Shown: positions 7,505-15,422, counted from the stretch's first letter. The stretch: DNA of 37,062 nt from Bacteroidales bacterium (GCA_013141455.1 JABFQW010000044.1:1-37062); one strand, 5' to 3'. Made by a program: numbers and translations. Notes: generated by a model not told the origin, from the sequence alone.

Positions 7505-8341
7505 TTATCTGATTACTAATTTGGTCCCGTAGCTCGTCGATTCGGAGGTAAACAAAACGAAATATATCCCGGCATCCAAAAAACTGCAATCGAATGTAAG
7601 ATTTTCGTTATGAACGATTTGCGATCTGATCAAACTACCATTCGATCCAAATATTTTCATCTCCTTATAGGTAAAGGTTCCTGGTACTACCCTAAAAGAT
7701 ACGTTCGCCGGATTGGGTATTATTTTTATTTCAGGTTTCACAATATCTTCCGGAACAGATACAAACAGTGTATCAGGTATTCCGCAACTAATTCCATTTT
7801 TTTTATAATAGAATAAAAAAATGTCCATGTCGGACCAATCAACAGGATTGTATTCGTAATATTTAACCAATCCCAACCCTTTCCCAAAAAGACGGGTGAT
7901 TGATACTGGTTCGAAAAAACCTATTGAACAATGAAAACCGTTTATAAGTGTATTACAATACTGATCAGATATCACATTAACCGTATCATAATAGCTCATA
8001 TTGGTATCATTAGAGATCCAACTATCAAAGGTTGTGATGGATGAGTCAAGATTTGTGTACATAACCGTGTCAGTTTTGGTATAGAAATAGTTTATTCCAT
8101 CGTAATCTGAATAGTATGAATTATGAAATTGTACATAAAACACTGAATCACTTTCACTTGAGAAGTATTTATCAGTAATTGTGATTCTGTCAGCATTCGG
8201 AGGTTGATTAAGTCCATCCCCCTTTGTTTGAAATTCATCGCCAATCTCAAAGTCAAAAACTTCGCCAATGGTCATTAAATCCTGGGCTGCAAGGGTAGTG
8301 GTTACAACGAAGATCAGAATCAATAAAAATGTCTTTTTCAT
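7505..8341 (-). CDS. Secreted protein with type IX secretion (T9SS type A) sorting domain
   Basis: 278 residues. A signal peptide (MKKTFLLILIFVVTTTLAAQ) is followed by about 180 residues I do not recognise, rich in Tyr, Asp and Ser, and then a C-terminal sorting domain (about 203-278). The latter has the hallmark IIPNPANVSFRV, a central KIFGSNGSLI strand, LDAGIYFVLF and a final KLVIR. Such domains direct export across the outer membrane by the PorSS/T9SS and are cleaved or used for surface anchoring. The passenger is short for a hydrolase and may be a surface or adhesive protein; no catalytic motif is visible. It stands alone with an AT-rich, T-rich 180-nt region upstream. Confidence 0.82.
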   Translation of the reverse strand: MKKTFLLILIFVVTTTLAAQDLMTIGEVFDFEIGDEFQTKGDGLNQPPNADRITITDKYFSSESDSVFYVQFHNSYYSDYDGINYFYTKTDTVMYTNLDSSITTFDSWISNDTNMSYYDTVNVISDQYCNTLINGFHCSIGFFEPVSITRLFGKGLGLVKYYEYNPVDWSDMDIFLFYYKKNGISCGIPDTLFVSVPEDIVKPEIKIIPNPANVSFRVVPGTFTYKEMKIFGSNGSLIRSQIVHNENLTFDCSFLDAGIYFVLFTSESTSYGTKLVIR

Positions 8342-8522
8342 GGGATTGTCTTTTAATGGTCAGTTAATAGTTTTTATTTTGGTTTATTTCGTGTACATAT
8401 TGAATCTGTGATTATCTAATTTCAATTTGGTTTTTGTTTTTTTTGATTCAATAGCCAGACAAAGATATTTAATAAAGGCTATTTTTCCAAATATAAATCT
8501 GTTGGTTAGACACACGTTCTTT

Positions 8523-8939
8523 TCAGTCGTCAGACCATCTTTTCATTTTTTTTGTCTGCCTGGGGGCTTCATCTATTCTCACCGATTCTTTCAGCAATTT
8601 GAGGATTGCTTCCTGGTCAATTTCATCAACGGATTGATAAATTTTATAGAAAATCTGCTTGTTGGTTCCGTGATTCAGATAATTGTCTTCATCGATCAGC
8701 TTATTGCCGTACCAAAATCCAAAAAATACACCTGATTTGATCCCACTTCCAGGAATCGTAGCGGGCCAAATGATGCAAATGCCTTTGTTTCCATAAAAAT
8801 AAGGTACATTGAATGATATTTTCTCTTTGCAATGCTTTGGAAGATTTACTGAAACGAGTTGTCGCAATACATCAACGATGATACGTTCATCCTCAGGCAG
8901 CATTTCATATAACTGCGATAATGACTGTATCTTTATCAT
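8523..8939 (-). CDS. DUF1801-family protein
   Basis: 138 residues. The segments LPKHCKEKISFNVPYFYGNKGICIIWP and GVFFGFWYGNKLID match the DUF1801 (YdhG/YdeI-like) fold, in which the Lys/Tyr-rich strand region follows a helical start. Function is not established for the family. The start ATG overlaps the TGA stop of the upstream glycosyltransferase by 4 nt (ATGA, 8936-8939), so the two are translationally coupled. The C-terminus is basic (RQTKKMKRWSDD). Confidence 0.75.
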   Translation of the reverse strand: MIKIQSLSQLYEMLPEDERIIVDVLRQLVSVNLPKHCKEKISFNVPYFYGNKGICIIWPATIPGSGIKSGVFFGFWYGNKLIDEDNYLNHGTNKQIFYKIYQSVDEIDQEAILKLLKESVRIDEAPRQTKKMKRWSDD

Positions 8940-10441
8940 GGGATGGAATATAAGATCAACACCTCTTCTGGTTTCATCTCAGGATAAAAACGACATAGCT
9001 TTTCAATCCGGACCGGAATGCTTCGTTTCCGTTCAACGAATCCTAATTGCTGCAGATTCATCAGACATTTTGGATTTTTCAGCTCTATCTGACGCAATAC
9101 CAGCAGATTCTCTTTCGAATCGCTTAATAATGAATCGTTTAACTGACAAAGCGTTAAAATACGAATATCTTCCACATTGTCACGCTGGTAAAACTTTGTC
9201 GGAACACTCTCGAAAGGATTATAGGGTGAACTCCACGAACAATGAATCAACCGGACAGGTTTGTCATCGAATTCATCGGCAATGTAGCGGCTGATCTCCA
9301 TTTTTCCGTTCCCGGAAGGTTTGAAAGAAAAAGCCACTAAACCAATGCTATTCACGATGAACAACATCATCGCGAAAACCAAAACCACAGTTTTCGAAAT
9401 TCTGTTGAACCGCTTCATGATTCTATTACACTCAACTTTATGAAGACCGAGAACCAGAATAGAAGGCACAAGATTCGCTAATGGTAACAAAAACCTGACT
9501 TCCTTATGCGGAATAATTGAGTGCACAATCAAAAATGGTACAATGCACCAAATCAAGATATTACGTGGCGCTTTAATAAGTAACATCAAAAAAGCAAATG
9601 CGGTGATAACTCCAATCGGCCAGAAAGGAGCCTTGATAATTTCCTTCAGATAATAATACCAGATTTCGATTCCGAATTCGCTGGCAATATCTTCGATGAT
9701 CTGTTTGTTGAAATATTCCCAGAAAGTGATGACAAATTTCCCGTAGAACCAACTATCGATAAGGATTCCAAAGATTAAAACAGCAATTCCGGAAAGCAAC
9801 AGATGTATCATGTTTTTCAATGAAATCTTCCGGACAAATAGGAGCCAGCCAAGCAGTCCGAGTGACAAAAAAACCGATTGAAAACGGAATAGAAATGCCA
9901 GTCCTAAAATACCACCCAGCACCAAAAACATGTTTTTTTGATTCAAATTCTTCGAATAAATGATCGATATCGCGAGTAAAAACATCAATCCGGACCAGCT
10001 TTCTGACGAAAACCTGACATTGATAGCCGGTAAAAACCATAGGAAATAGGAGATTAAAATGAAAGGCTTTCGAAATCTATCATCAATTTCTGCCAACATG
10101 GTTTTCACGAAAAACTGTATGACAGCTAAAGCCAGAATGGCTGATAACAATCTTAATATGAAAGCTTTGGTATATGGATCTGAGATTTGAAAAACATCCA
10201 AAACCCTGAATACAACATACACAATGGCTGGCTGAATCGCCTGACGGCTCATGGCTTTGAATTCCCAGGCCTGCTCGTTGGCTGTATTGGTTCCCAATTT
10301 TGCCCCTGCAAACTCAATAATCTGATAATGCTCATCAGCATGGTAGTAGCCATTACTATAATAAGCTGTGAAACAATAAAATATGATTGCAATAAAGAAA
10401 ACCGATCGATGAAATTTCAACATATCATTCAAAAAAGTCAT
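8936..10441 (-). CDS. Integral membrane glycosyltransferase, GT22/Alg9-like mannosyltransferase family
   Basis: 501 residues with about ten hydrophobic segments spread from 13 to 375 and a soluble C-terminal domain. The first loop carries YYHADEHYQ (H34, D36, E37, H38), which corresponds to the acidic HPDEHFQ-type catalytic motif of GT22 and related GT-C enzymes that use polyprenyl-phosphate sugars. FSSESWSGLMFLLAI and HKEVRFLLPL are further family-like segments. It would add a sugar to a lipid-linked or surface glycan on the outer face of the inner membrane. The acceptor is unknown and no other glycan genes adjoin it. Its stop overlaps the start of the DUF1801 gene. Confidence 0.75.
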   Translation of the reverse strand: MTFLNDMLKFHRSVFFIAIIFYCFTAYYSNGYYHADEHYQIIEFAGAKLGTNTANEQAWEFKAMSRQAIQPAIVYVVFRVLDVFQISDPYTKAFILRLLSAILALAVIQFFVKTMLAEIDDRFRKPFILISYFLWFLPAINVRFSSESWSGLMFLLAISIIYSKNLNQKNMFLVLGGILGLAFLFRFQSVFLSLGLLGWLLFVRKISLKNMIHLLLSGIAVLIFGILIDSWFYGKFVITFWEYFNKQIIEDIASEFGIEIWYYYLKEIIKAPFWPIGVITAFAFLMLLIKAPRNILIWCIVPFLIVHSIIPHKEVRFLLPLANLVPSILVLGLHKVECNRIMKRFNRISKTVVLVFAMMLFIVNSIGLVAFSFKPSGNGKMEISRYIADEFDDKPVRLIHCSWSSPYNPFESVPTKFYQRDNVEDIRILTLCQLNDSLLSDSKENLLVLRQIELKNPKCLMNLQQLGFVERKRSIPVRIEKLCRFYPEMKPEEVLILYSIP

Positions 10442-10469
10442 ACCGATCGTCTTAGTTAGGAATTTATTT

Positions 10470-10499
10470 CAAAAGTACACGGATTTTAGCAGATGGCAA
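10470..10499 (-). promoter_or_regulatory. Promoter for the glycosyltransferase gene
   Basis: Minus strand TTG (10497-10499), 19-nt spacer, TACTTTTG (10470-10477): a match to the Bacteroidetes consensus, 28 nt before the ATG at 10441. Confidence 0.5.
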
Positions 10500-10556
10500 T
10501 ATTAGTCAGTTTAACATGGTTCAATATTCTTTCTTTTTAAAATGATCCAAAAAAAC

Positions 10557-10564
10557 TATTTTTG
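10557..10564 (+). promoter_or_regulatory. -7 element for the Pmp3-like gene
   Basis: TATTTTTG fits TAnnTTTG and ends 22 nt before the ATG at 10587; the -33 half is not clear. Confidence 0.4.
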
Positions 10565-10586
10565 GTGACAAATTCAGATAAAGATC

Positions 10587-10742
10587 ATGTCGATTTTTCG
10601 TGTCTTGCTTTCCATCCTCTTTCCTCCGTTGGCTGTCATCGACAAAGGCTGTGGTTCTATCGTTATTGTTTTCATCCTAACCCTTGCCGGTTGGATTCCG
10701 GGAGTATTGGCGGCTTTGATTATTTTAAACAAGAGCAGATAG
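10587..10742 (+). CDS. Pmp3/YqaE-family small membrane protein
   Basis: A 51-residue frame, ATG at 10587 to TAG at 10740-10742. It has the two helices of the Pmp3/YqaE (UPF0057) family: LLSILFPPLAVIDKGCG, with the conserved PPLAV and GCG, and VIVFILTLAGWIPGVLAALII, with the conserved LTxxGWIPG. Eukaryotic Pmp3 and plant RCI2 homologues modulate plasma-membrane potential and salt or cold tolerance; the bacterial role is poorly defined. GATAAAGAT precedes the start. An overlapping longer frame (10562-10822) is out of register and is not the gene. The stop codon directly abuts the first REP-like repeat of the RAYT element. Confidence 0.88.
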   Translation: MSIFRVLLSILFPPLAVIDKGCGSIVIVFILTLAGWIPGVLAALIILNKSR

Positions 10743-10748
10743 TTACAA

Positions 10749-10886
10749 AAGCTAAGCGTAGCGTCTCGCTACGCTTGCCTAATCAGGCTTCCAGCCTGAA
10801 AAAAACCATGCATAACTGTTGAGCAATCCAATAATTGGCCGGAGGCCAGATCAGGCCAGCGTAGCGGGACGCTACGCAGAGCCCTT
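10749..10886. repeat. Left REP pair of the RAYT unit
   Basis: Forward REP: hairpin 1 at 10754-10776 (arms AAGCGTAGCG and CGCTACGCTT, loop TCT) and hairpin 2 at 10784-10798 (arms CAGGCT and AGCCTG). Reverse REP: GGCC-GGA-GGCC at about 10838-10848 and hairpin 1 at 10859-10877 (loop GGA). Confidence 0.75.
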
Positions 10887-11017
10887 AAAGCACGGGTAGC
10901 GAGGATTCCGCCTGAAAAATGAATAATATATTTTACTTTTCTTTCGGATAGGATTATTTTTACCTGTTCGTATGTGCCGACTTTAAAACAATTTCTTCAT
11001 AATTAAACCTTCTGATT

Positions 11018-11581
11018 ATGGCTGACTCTTATCGGATTACGGATCAAAGTGGCTTATACTTTGTCACCTTGACAGTTGTTGAATGGGTTGATGTATTCAC
11101 AAGAATGAACTACAAAGAGCTTATTATTAACAACCTAAAATATTGTCAAGAAAATAAAGGTCTCGAAATATATGCCTATGTTATTATGACAAACCATATA
11201 CATCTGATTGTTCGGAGCAATACAAATAACCTGAGCGGTACACTTCGTGACTTTAAAAGTTACACAAGTAAAGAGCTTCTTAAACTTGTTTCAATACCGG
11301 AAGAAAGCAGGCAGGAATGGATGCTCAGAATATTCTCAAATGCCGCGTACAAACATAAAAGGAACAGCGTTTTTCAGTTATGGAGTCATAATAACCATCC
11401 GGAACTCTTGTGGTCAAACGAATTTATCGAGGAAAAAGTGGATTATATACATCAGAATCCTGTGAGGACAGGTATTGTGCTTCATCCTGAAGAGTATTTG
11501 TTCTCCAGTGCAAAAAACTATGCCGAAGAAAATGGACTTCTGGATGTTATACTGATTACCAAAAAGTGGAAAACAATTTGA
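11018..11581 (+). CDS. REP-associated tyrosine transposase (RAYT, Y1_Tnp family)
   Basis: 187 residues. The HUH motif is TNHIHLIV (H60, H62), and the catalytic tyrosine is expected at Y143 in EKVDYIHQNPVRTGIV, the signature of the RAYT branch of IS200/IS605-like Y1 transposases. The opening YFVTLTVVEWVDVF is also typical. These enzymes nick single-stranded DNA at REP hairpins; the gene is usually single-copy and does not carry the ends of an insertion sequence. It appears intact, with the expected length for the Bacteroidetes subgroup. REP-like hairpins lie on both sides, the downstream copy starting within a few bases of the stop. The enzyme probably recognises the GTAG-containing foot of these hairpins (inference from the RAYT family). 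Confidence 0.88.
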   Translation: MADSYRITDQSGLYFVTLTVVEWVDVFTRMNYKELIINNLKYCQENKGLEIYAYVIMTNHIHLIVRSNTNNLSGTLRDFKSYTSKELLKLVSIPEESRQEWMLRIFSNAAYKHKRNSVFQLWSHNNHPELLWSNEFIEEKVDYIHQNPVRTGIVLHPEEYLFSSAKNYAEENGLLDVILITKKWKTI

Positions 11582-11584
11582 TAA

Positions 11585-11708
11585 ACGGCCTGAGGCCAGA
11601 TTAGGCCTGCGTAGCGGGACGCTACGCAGAGCAGGATTGATAAAATAGTTACCAAAGCTAAGCGTAGCGTCCCGCTACGCTTGCCTCAACAGGCCTCTGG
11701 CCTTAAAA
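11585..11708. repeat. Right REP pair of the RAYT unit
   Basis: Reverse REP: GGCC-TGA-GGCC at about 11587-11597 and hairpin 1 at 11607-11629 (arms CTGCGTAGCG and CGCTACGCAG). Forward REP: hairpin 1 at 11660-11682 (arms AAGCGTAGCG and CGCTACGCTT) and GGCC-TCT-GGCC at 11692-11702. The outer stem pairs differ (CT/AG against AA/TT) but stay paired. Confidence 0.75.
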
Positions 11709-11808
11709 ACATTTTTTTATTAATTTATTTCCCTTTCGACTTGCTTTTTAGATTAAAAATACGTAGAATTACTTAGAATCAGTAGGTTAGAGACTAATCA
11801 AAAGATTC

Positions 11809-11816
11809 TACTTTTG
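11809..11816 (+). promoter_or_regulatory. -7 element for the exported protein gene
   Basis: TACTTTTG fits TAnnTTTG, 43 nt before the ATG at 11860. TTAG at 11787-11790 is a poor -33 at 18 nt spacing. Confidence 0.4.
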
Positions 11817-11859
11817 CCGGAATTTAATTACTATAAAAAATCATTTTACCTAAAAAGCC

Positions 11860-12315
11860 ATGAAAAAAATCATTATCGTTGCTATTATTGCCTTTATCGG
11901 GCTTAGTTACAATTCAAATGCACAGTGCATCAACGAAAAACTAAGTTATCCCATTTATAAAACAGGCGCTGCCCTTGTTGACCAGTTTGATACCGATGGA
12001 AAGGAAATCGTTCGTATTGAGTACGATCTTGTGTTTACATCCAAAGAATCATTCCGTAATCTGTCGGCCGATTGGGAGTATTCAATCATCGGTTTTGCCG
12101 ATGGCGGAGTGAAAGATCTTGATGTAAAAGTATATGAATACGATGATTTGCTCGACAAATGGACCTTGGTTGCCGAAGATGCTTCTTCCGAATCGTATGC
12201 CATGGCTACGGTTAAGCCAACCAAAGATGCTCTGTATAAAGTGGATGTGATCGTTTATTCGTTCAACGAAGGCTATGATGTTGCCCGTTATGGATTGATG
12301 TACGTGCACGATTAA
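11860..12315 (+). CDS. Exported protein of unknown function
   Basis: 151 residues with a clear signal peptide (MKKIIIVAIIAFIGLSYNSNAQ). The mature part starts with a Cys after cleavage (AQC) but lacks a lipobox, so it is more likely periplasmic or secreted than a lipoprotein. It is acidic and strand-rich, with repeated aromatic/acidic stretches (EYDLVFTSKESF, DLDVKVYEYDDLLDKWTLV, YKVDVIVYSFNEGYDVARYGL). I recognise no family and no catalytic motif. It is a single-gene unit with its own -7 element and a strong terminator, located between the RAYT unit and the convergent transglutaminase-like gene. Confidence 0.75.
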   Translation: MKKIIIVAIIAFIGLSYNSNAQCINEKLSYPIYKTGAALVDQFDTDGKEIVRIEYDLVFTSKESFRNLSADWEYSIIGFADGGVKDLDVKVYEYDDLLDKWTLVAEDASSESYAMATVKPTKDALYKVDVIVYSFNEGYDVARYGLMYVHD

Positions 12316-12337
12316 ACAATAGAATTCGAATGAATTG

Positions 12338-12380
12338 ACCTGATAACAGCTTTGCTACGAGTTGTTTATCAGGTTTTTTT
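12338..12380 (+). terminator. Rho-independent terminator overlapping the convergent gene's stop
   Basis: Arms ACCTGATAA (12338-12346) and TTATCAGGT (12366-12374) are perfectly complementary and lead into a run of seven T (12374-12380). The TAG stop of the convergent transglutaminase-like gene (12355-12357) falls in the loop. Confidence 0.8.
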
Positions 12381-13440
12381 CTTCCTGAATCTGTGATTTC
12401 ATCGACTTGATTGCCCTGCTCAGGTCGAACACTCCGTTGGCCAGATCTGAAGTTAATTCTTTCATTTGCTGTAATAAATTACTGCAGTGGTCGAGCTGAT
12501 CAAGAATTTTGTTAAGATCGGGCATACGTTTCTTAACATGCTGAATATCATCAAGATGTTTATTACGGAAATCAATGTAAGTATCCCAGTTGGTTACGGC
12601 TTCGTTGTAATTTTTGATTGCTCTGTTGTAAAGTTTGATATTCTCGTTATACAGTTCAACATCTAAGTTATCATACAAAAACGACAATCGTTTCGCGATC
12701 GCCTGGTTGGTAGCCTGAAATTCGTTTATTCTCCTTATTTCGTTGGTAATCTGAAGTTTATTGGATAATTGTTGATGGAGCTGTATTGAATCGATGAAAT
12801 CATAACGACTGGTTGTCCTGAAAACTTTATCGTTCGTTGCATATTGCGGAAACTCAAGAAATTGCCAGATGGGATCGAAAGGAATATGCGACAGAATCAT
12901 TTTCTGAGGAGGAACCATAAAATAACTTTCGTCAAAGTCATGCTCATACCTACCATTTACCAATCTCCCTGACGACCAGGTTGGATCGAATATCCACCAT
13001 TTTTCGTCAATTTTTGCCGCAACCCAGGCATGTGGATTGGGATTTATCTTACCATCCTGAATGGTGTAACCATCAATCACATACGATTGAATCCCAACAA
13101 GTTTGCACAGGCTGTCCATCAACCCAGCATAGCCACCGCAAACCGATTTCCTTGTCCGAAATGCTGATGCAACAATCTCATGGTTTTCTTTTTTGGTCAA
13201 TTCTTCGATCGAACTGTTGAAATCATAGCTAAGATTCATGGCAATCCAGCGTTGAATGGCGCGCATACGCTCTGGCTTTGCCAAAAACTCAACATTGATC
13301 CATTTCGACAGCGCAGGGATACTTTTTTCGGCTGATGGTGGTATCTGCGCGATTTTCTGATCGATAAGGTCCCAGTCTTTTTGCTGCGAAAAAACAGCAA
13401 AACCAATAAAAAACAAAAACAAAAATGAGATAATTCGCAT
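12355..13440 (-). CDS. Exported transglutaminase-like (cysteine protease fold) protein
   Basis: 361 residues with a signal peptide (MRIISFLFLFFIGFAVFSQ). The transglutaminase-like triad is complete: C101 in RKSVCGGYAGL, H137 in NPHAWVAA and D152 in WIFDPTWSSG. The spacing matches the bacterial transglutaminase-core/KY-peptidase-like group. The C-terminal 160 residues, after the core, are helical and charged (from DSIQLHQQLSNKLQ to QIQEEKNLI), probably a coiled coil. Family members act as peptidases or cross-linkers of envelope proteins; the substrate here is unknown. It is preceded by an 18-bp-arm hairpin and a tandem 10-mer, and ends inside the terminator loop of the convergent gene. Confidence 0.85.
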   Translation of the reverse strand: MRIISFLFLFFIGFAVFSQQKDWDLIDQKIAQIPPSAEKSIPALSKWINVEFLAKPERMRAIQRWIAMNLSYDFNSSIEELTKKENHEIVASAFRTRKSVCGGYAGLMDSLCKLVGIQSYVIDGYTIQDGKINPNPHAWVAAKIDEKWWIFDPTWSSGRLVNGRYEHDFDESYFMVPPQKMILSHIPFDPIWQFLEFPQYATNDKVFRTTSRYDFIDSIQLHQQLSNKLQITNEIRRINEFQATNQAIAKRLSFLYDNLDVELYNENIKLYNRAIKNYNEAVTNWDTYIDFRNKHLDDIQHVKKRMPDLNKILDQLDHCSNLLQQMKELTSDLANGVFDLSRAIKSMKSQIQEEKNLINNS

Positions 13441-13458
13441 AATTAGTTCCTATATCCT

Positions 13459-13507
13459 GGTAGTCAAGGCTTCACTTTGAGTGAAGCTTTGACTACCTTT
13501 GACTACC
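13459..13507. repeat. Long near-perfect palindrome plus tandem 10-mer
   Basis: Arms of 18 nt (13459-13476 and 13480-13497) pair round a TTG loop with a single G/T mismatch; the core is GCTTCACT/AGTGAAGC. The right arm's last ten bases, TTTGACTACC, are repeated directly at 13498-13507. It lies 19 nt upstream of the transglutaminase-like start. Confidence 0.8.
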
Positions 13508-13554
13508 TTTCGGATTTCCTTGTTTAAAACGGTGGAAATGTATTTTTGTTTCAA

Positions 13555-13592
13555 ACAAAAAACCCACAAACCTGAAATAGGTTGTGGGTTCA
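13555..13592 (-). terminator. Terminator of the bcd-etfBA operon
   Basis: Read on the minus strand, AACCCACAACCT and AGGTTTGTGGGTT pair around ATTTC with one bulge and run into TTTTTTG. It lies about 40 nt after the etfA stop and insulates the transglutaminase-like gene. Confidence 0.8.
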
Positions 13593-13632
13593 TTTAATTC
13601 GCTTTAATTCAATCTGTTAATATGAATTATTT

Positions 13633-14601
13633 TTAGGATTTGCTTTCTTTTACTGCCTCGATCAATTGCGGTAACACCTTAAAAACATCACCCACGATGC
13701 CATAATCGGCTGCTTCAAAGATTGGAGCATCTTTATCTTTGTTAATGGCTACGATACATTTTGAAGCACTCACACCTCCCAGATGCTGGATTGCACCCGA
13801 AATACCGAAGGCAAAATACAGATTCGGGGAGATGATCTTCCCGGTTTGGCCGACATGTTCATTATGTGAGCGCCATCCTTCATCCGAAACCGGACGTGAA
13901 CAGGCAATTCCGGCGCCCAACAATGCGGCAAGCTCTTCAATCGGACCCCAGTTTTCGGGGGCTTTCAGTCCGCGACCAGCCGAAACAACGATATCAGCAT
14001 CGGTAAGTAATACTTTTCCGGTGACTTTATTCGTCGATTCAATCCTCGTGGTGAAATCAGTATCTGACAGTCCGGCATCGAATTTCCCGATGGTTAACTT
14101 CACAGGATTCTCAAATACTCCAAACGAATTCGGCGCCAGTGTGATGACTTTTATTGCCGTTTGAATGCTGATATTGGCGAATGCTTTGCCGGTAAAAACC
14201 ATTTTTTTCACTGTGAACGGGTTCAAACTGACCGGCAATCCCTGCACTCCGCTTACCATTCCGGCTTTCAGCTTAACTGACAGGCGTGGCGCGATTGCTT
14301 TACCAAGATTGCTCTGGGCGAGAATTACCACTGTAGCTCCAATCTGTTGGGCAGCGCTGGCAACTGCATGGGCAATCGCCTGATTATCGAGCGAGGTGTA
14401 ATTCGAACAGGAAGCGCTCAACACTACCGGAATTCCATAATTACCTAATTTGGTCAATTCTTCTTCTTCAACCGGTCCTAATGAAATTGCAGAAATGGAA
14501 ACTCCCATTTCAGCAGCGAGTTTGGCGGCATAAGAAGCCAATTCGAAACTTACTTTTTTAAATTTCCCGTCCCAGTTTTCGGTATATAGTAATACTGACA
14601 T
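13633..14601 (-). CDS. etfA: Electron transfer flavoprotein alpha subunit
   Basis: 322 residues. The C-terminal FAD domain is complete: AGRGLK (208-213), ACSRPVSDEGW with R236, GQTGKIISPNLYFAFGISGAIQHLGG (251-276) and the adenine-contacting INKDKDAPIF with N287. The N-terminal half is the usual alpha/beta domain that packs on EtfB. With EtfB it forms the FAD/AMP heterodimer that accepts electrons from acyl-CoA dehydrogenases. It follows etfB after 19 nt and a bcd-type dehydrogenase two genes up, in one transcription unit closed by a terminator. Whether this ETF only carries electrons or bifurcates cannot be decided by eye; no ferredoxin domain is fused. Confidence 0.95.
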   Translation of the reverse strand: MSVLLYTENWDGKFKKVSFELASYAAKLAAEMGVSISAISLGPVEEEELTKLGNYGIPVVLSASCSNYTSLDNQAIAHAVASAAQQIGATVVILAQSNLGKAIAPRLSVKLKAGMVSGVQGLPVSLNPFTVKKMVFTGKAFANISIQTAIKVITLAPNSFGVFENPVKLTIGKFDAGLSDTDFTTRIESTNKVTGKVLLTDADIVVSAGRGLKAPENWGPIEELAALLGAGIACSRPVSDEGWRSHNEHVGQTGKIISPNLYFAFGISGAIQHLGGVSASKCIVAINKDKDAPIFEAADYGIVGDVFKVLPQLIEAVKESKS

Positions 14602-14620
14602 CTCTTTATATTTTAATGAT

Positions 14621-15364
14621 TTACAATACTTTGGCTTCTTCGTGTAAGAGTCTGATCAACTCTTTGGCCTGATCTTCGGCAACTAATTTGCAGCTTGCTT
14701 TGGGTGCAGGCAATTCGAAAGATAAGATGCTCGTGAGCGGTTCAACTTCAATGGGAGTCGCGACTGTCAATTTTTTGCTTCGTGCCATCATGATTCCACG
14801 CATGGCCGGAATCCGTGGTTCCTTTGCAATGCCTTTCTGAACGATAGCCAGCAAAGGTAAATTCATTGCCAGAGTTTGTGATCCACCATCAATTTCACGG
14901 TTGATTTTCAGGCTGCCATTCTCAAGCTGAATGCCTGAAACCGCTGATACTGACTGAATAGCAAGTAACTCAGCCAACATACCACCTACGGCAGCGCCGT
15001 TATAGTCAGAAGCCTCGATTCCGGCGAAAATAAGATCAAATCCGATCGCCACCTGAGCGAGTTGCGAAGCAACATAAAAAGCATCTTTCGGATCAGCATC
15101 TACCCTGATGGCTTCATCAGCACCAACAGCGAGTGCTTTGCGCAGGGTACTTTCTGTTTCGACCCGACCGACATTGGCCACGACGATACTTTCGATACAG
15201 CTATCAGCAGTTTCCTTTAGTTCAAGGGCACGGGTGAGCGCCAGTTCATCCCATGGATTGATGATCCATTGCACGCCATTCGCGTCAAAGGCGGTTTTGT
15301 CGGCATTAAATTTGACTTTGGTGGTTGTGTCGGGCACATTACCAATCAATACCAATATTTTCAT
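14621..15364 (-). CDS. etfB: Electron transfer flavoprotein beta subunit
   Basis: 247 residues from ATG at 15364. The frame extends 13 codons further but MKILVLIGNVPDTT is the conserved EtfB start, so I use it. Visible features include NPWDELALTRALELKE, the AMP-site region VANVGRVETESTLRKALAVGADEAIRV, AGIEASDYNGAAVGGMLAELL, and the C-terminal RGIMMARSKKL stretch that inserts towards EtfA and contacts dehydrogenases. It partners etfA directly downstream and follows the acyl-CoA dehydrogenase gene, whose stop (15423) is 58 nt upstream. Confidence 0.95.
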   Translation of the reverse strand: MKILVLIGNVPDTTTKVKFNADKTAFDANGVQWIINPWDELALTRALELKETADSCIESIVVANVGRVETESTLRKALAVGADEAIRVDADPKDAFYVASQLAQVAIGFDLIFAGIEASDYNGAAVGGMLAELLAIQSVSAVSGIQLENGSLKINREIDGGSQTLAMNLPLLAIVQKGIAKEPRIPAMRGIMMARSKKLTVATPIEVEPLTSILSFELPAPKASCKLVAEDQAKELIRLLHEEAKVL

Positions 15365-15422
15365 AAAATTACGTTTATATGATAAAATTATTTTGAATGA
15401 CAAAGATAGAAATAAGTGCAGC

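Larger units (their letters stand above)
10742..11710 (+). mobile_element. RAYT transposase unit with flanking REP-like double hairpins
   Basis: A Y1 transposase gene is flanked on each side by one repeat in each orientation. Forward copies lie at 10749-10803 and 11655-11708, reverse copies at 10836-10886 and 11585-11633, giving the order forward, reverse, gene, reverse, forward. Each copy has a first hairpin with arms GCGTAGCG/CGCTACGC round a 3-nt loop. A second small hairpin of GGCC-TCN-GGCC type follows (CAGGCT/AGCCTG in the first copy). This is the layout of REP elements with their cognate RAYT. No target-site duplication was identified. Confidence 0.75.

Noticed and set aside
10562-10822. 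86-residue plus-strand frame over the Pmp3 region
   Set aside because: It is out of register with the diagnostic Pmp3 frame and runs through the REP repeat.
13633-15364. Claim that EtfAB is a bifurcating type
   Set aside because: The residues that distinguish bifurcating ETFs cannot be judged reliably by eye, and no ferredoxin or NADH-binding partner is encoded here.
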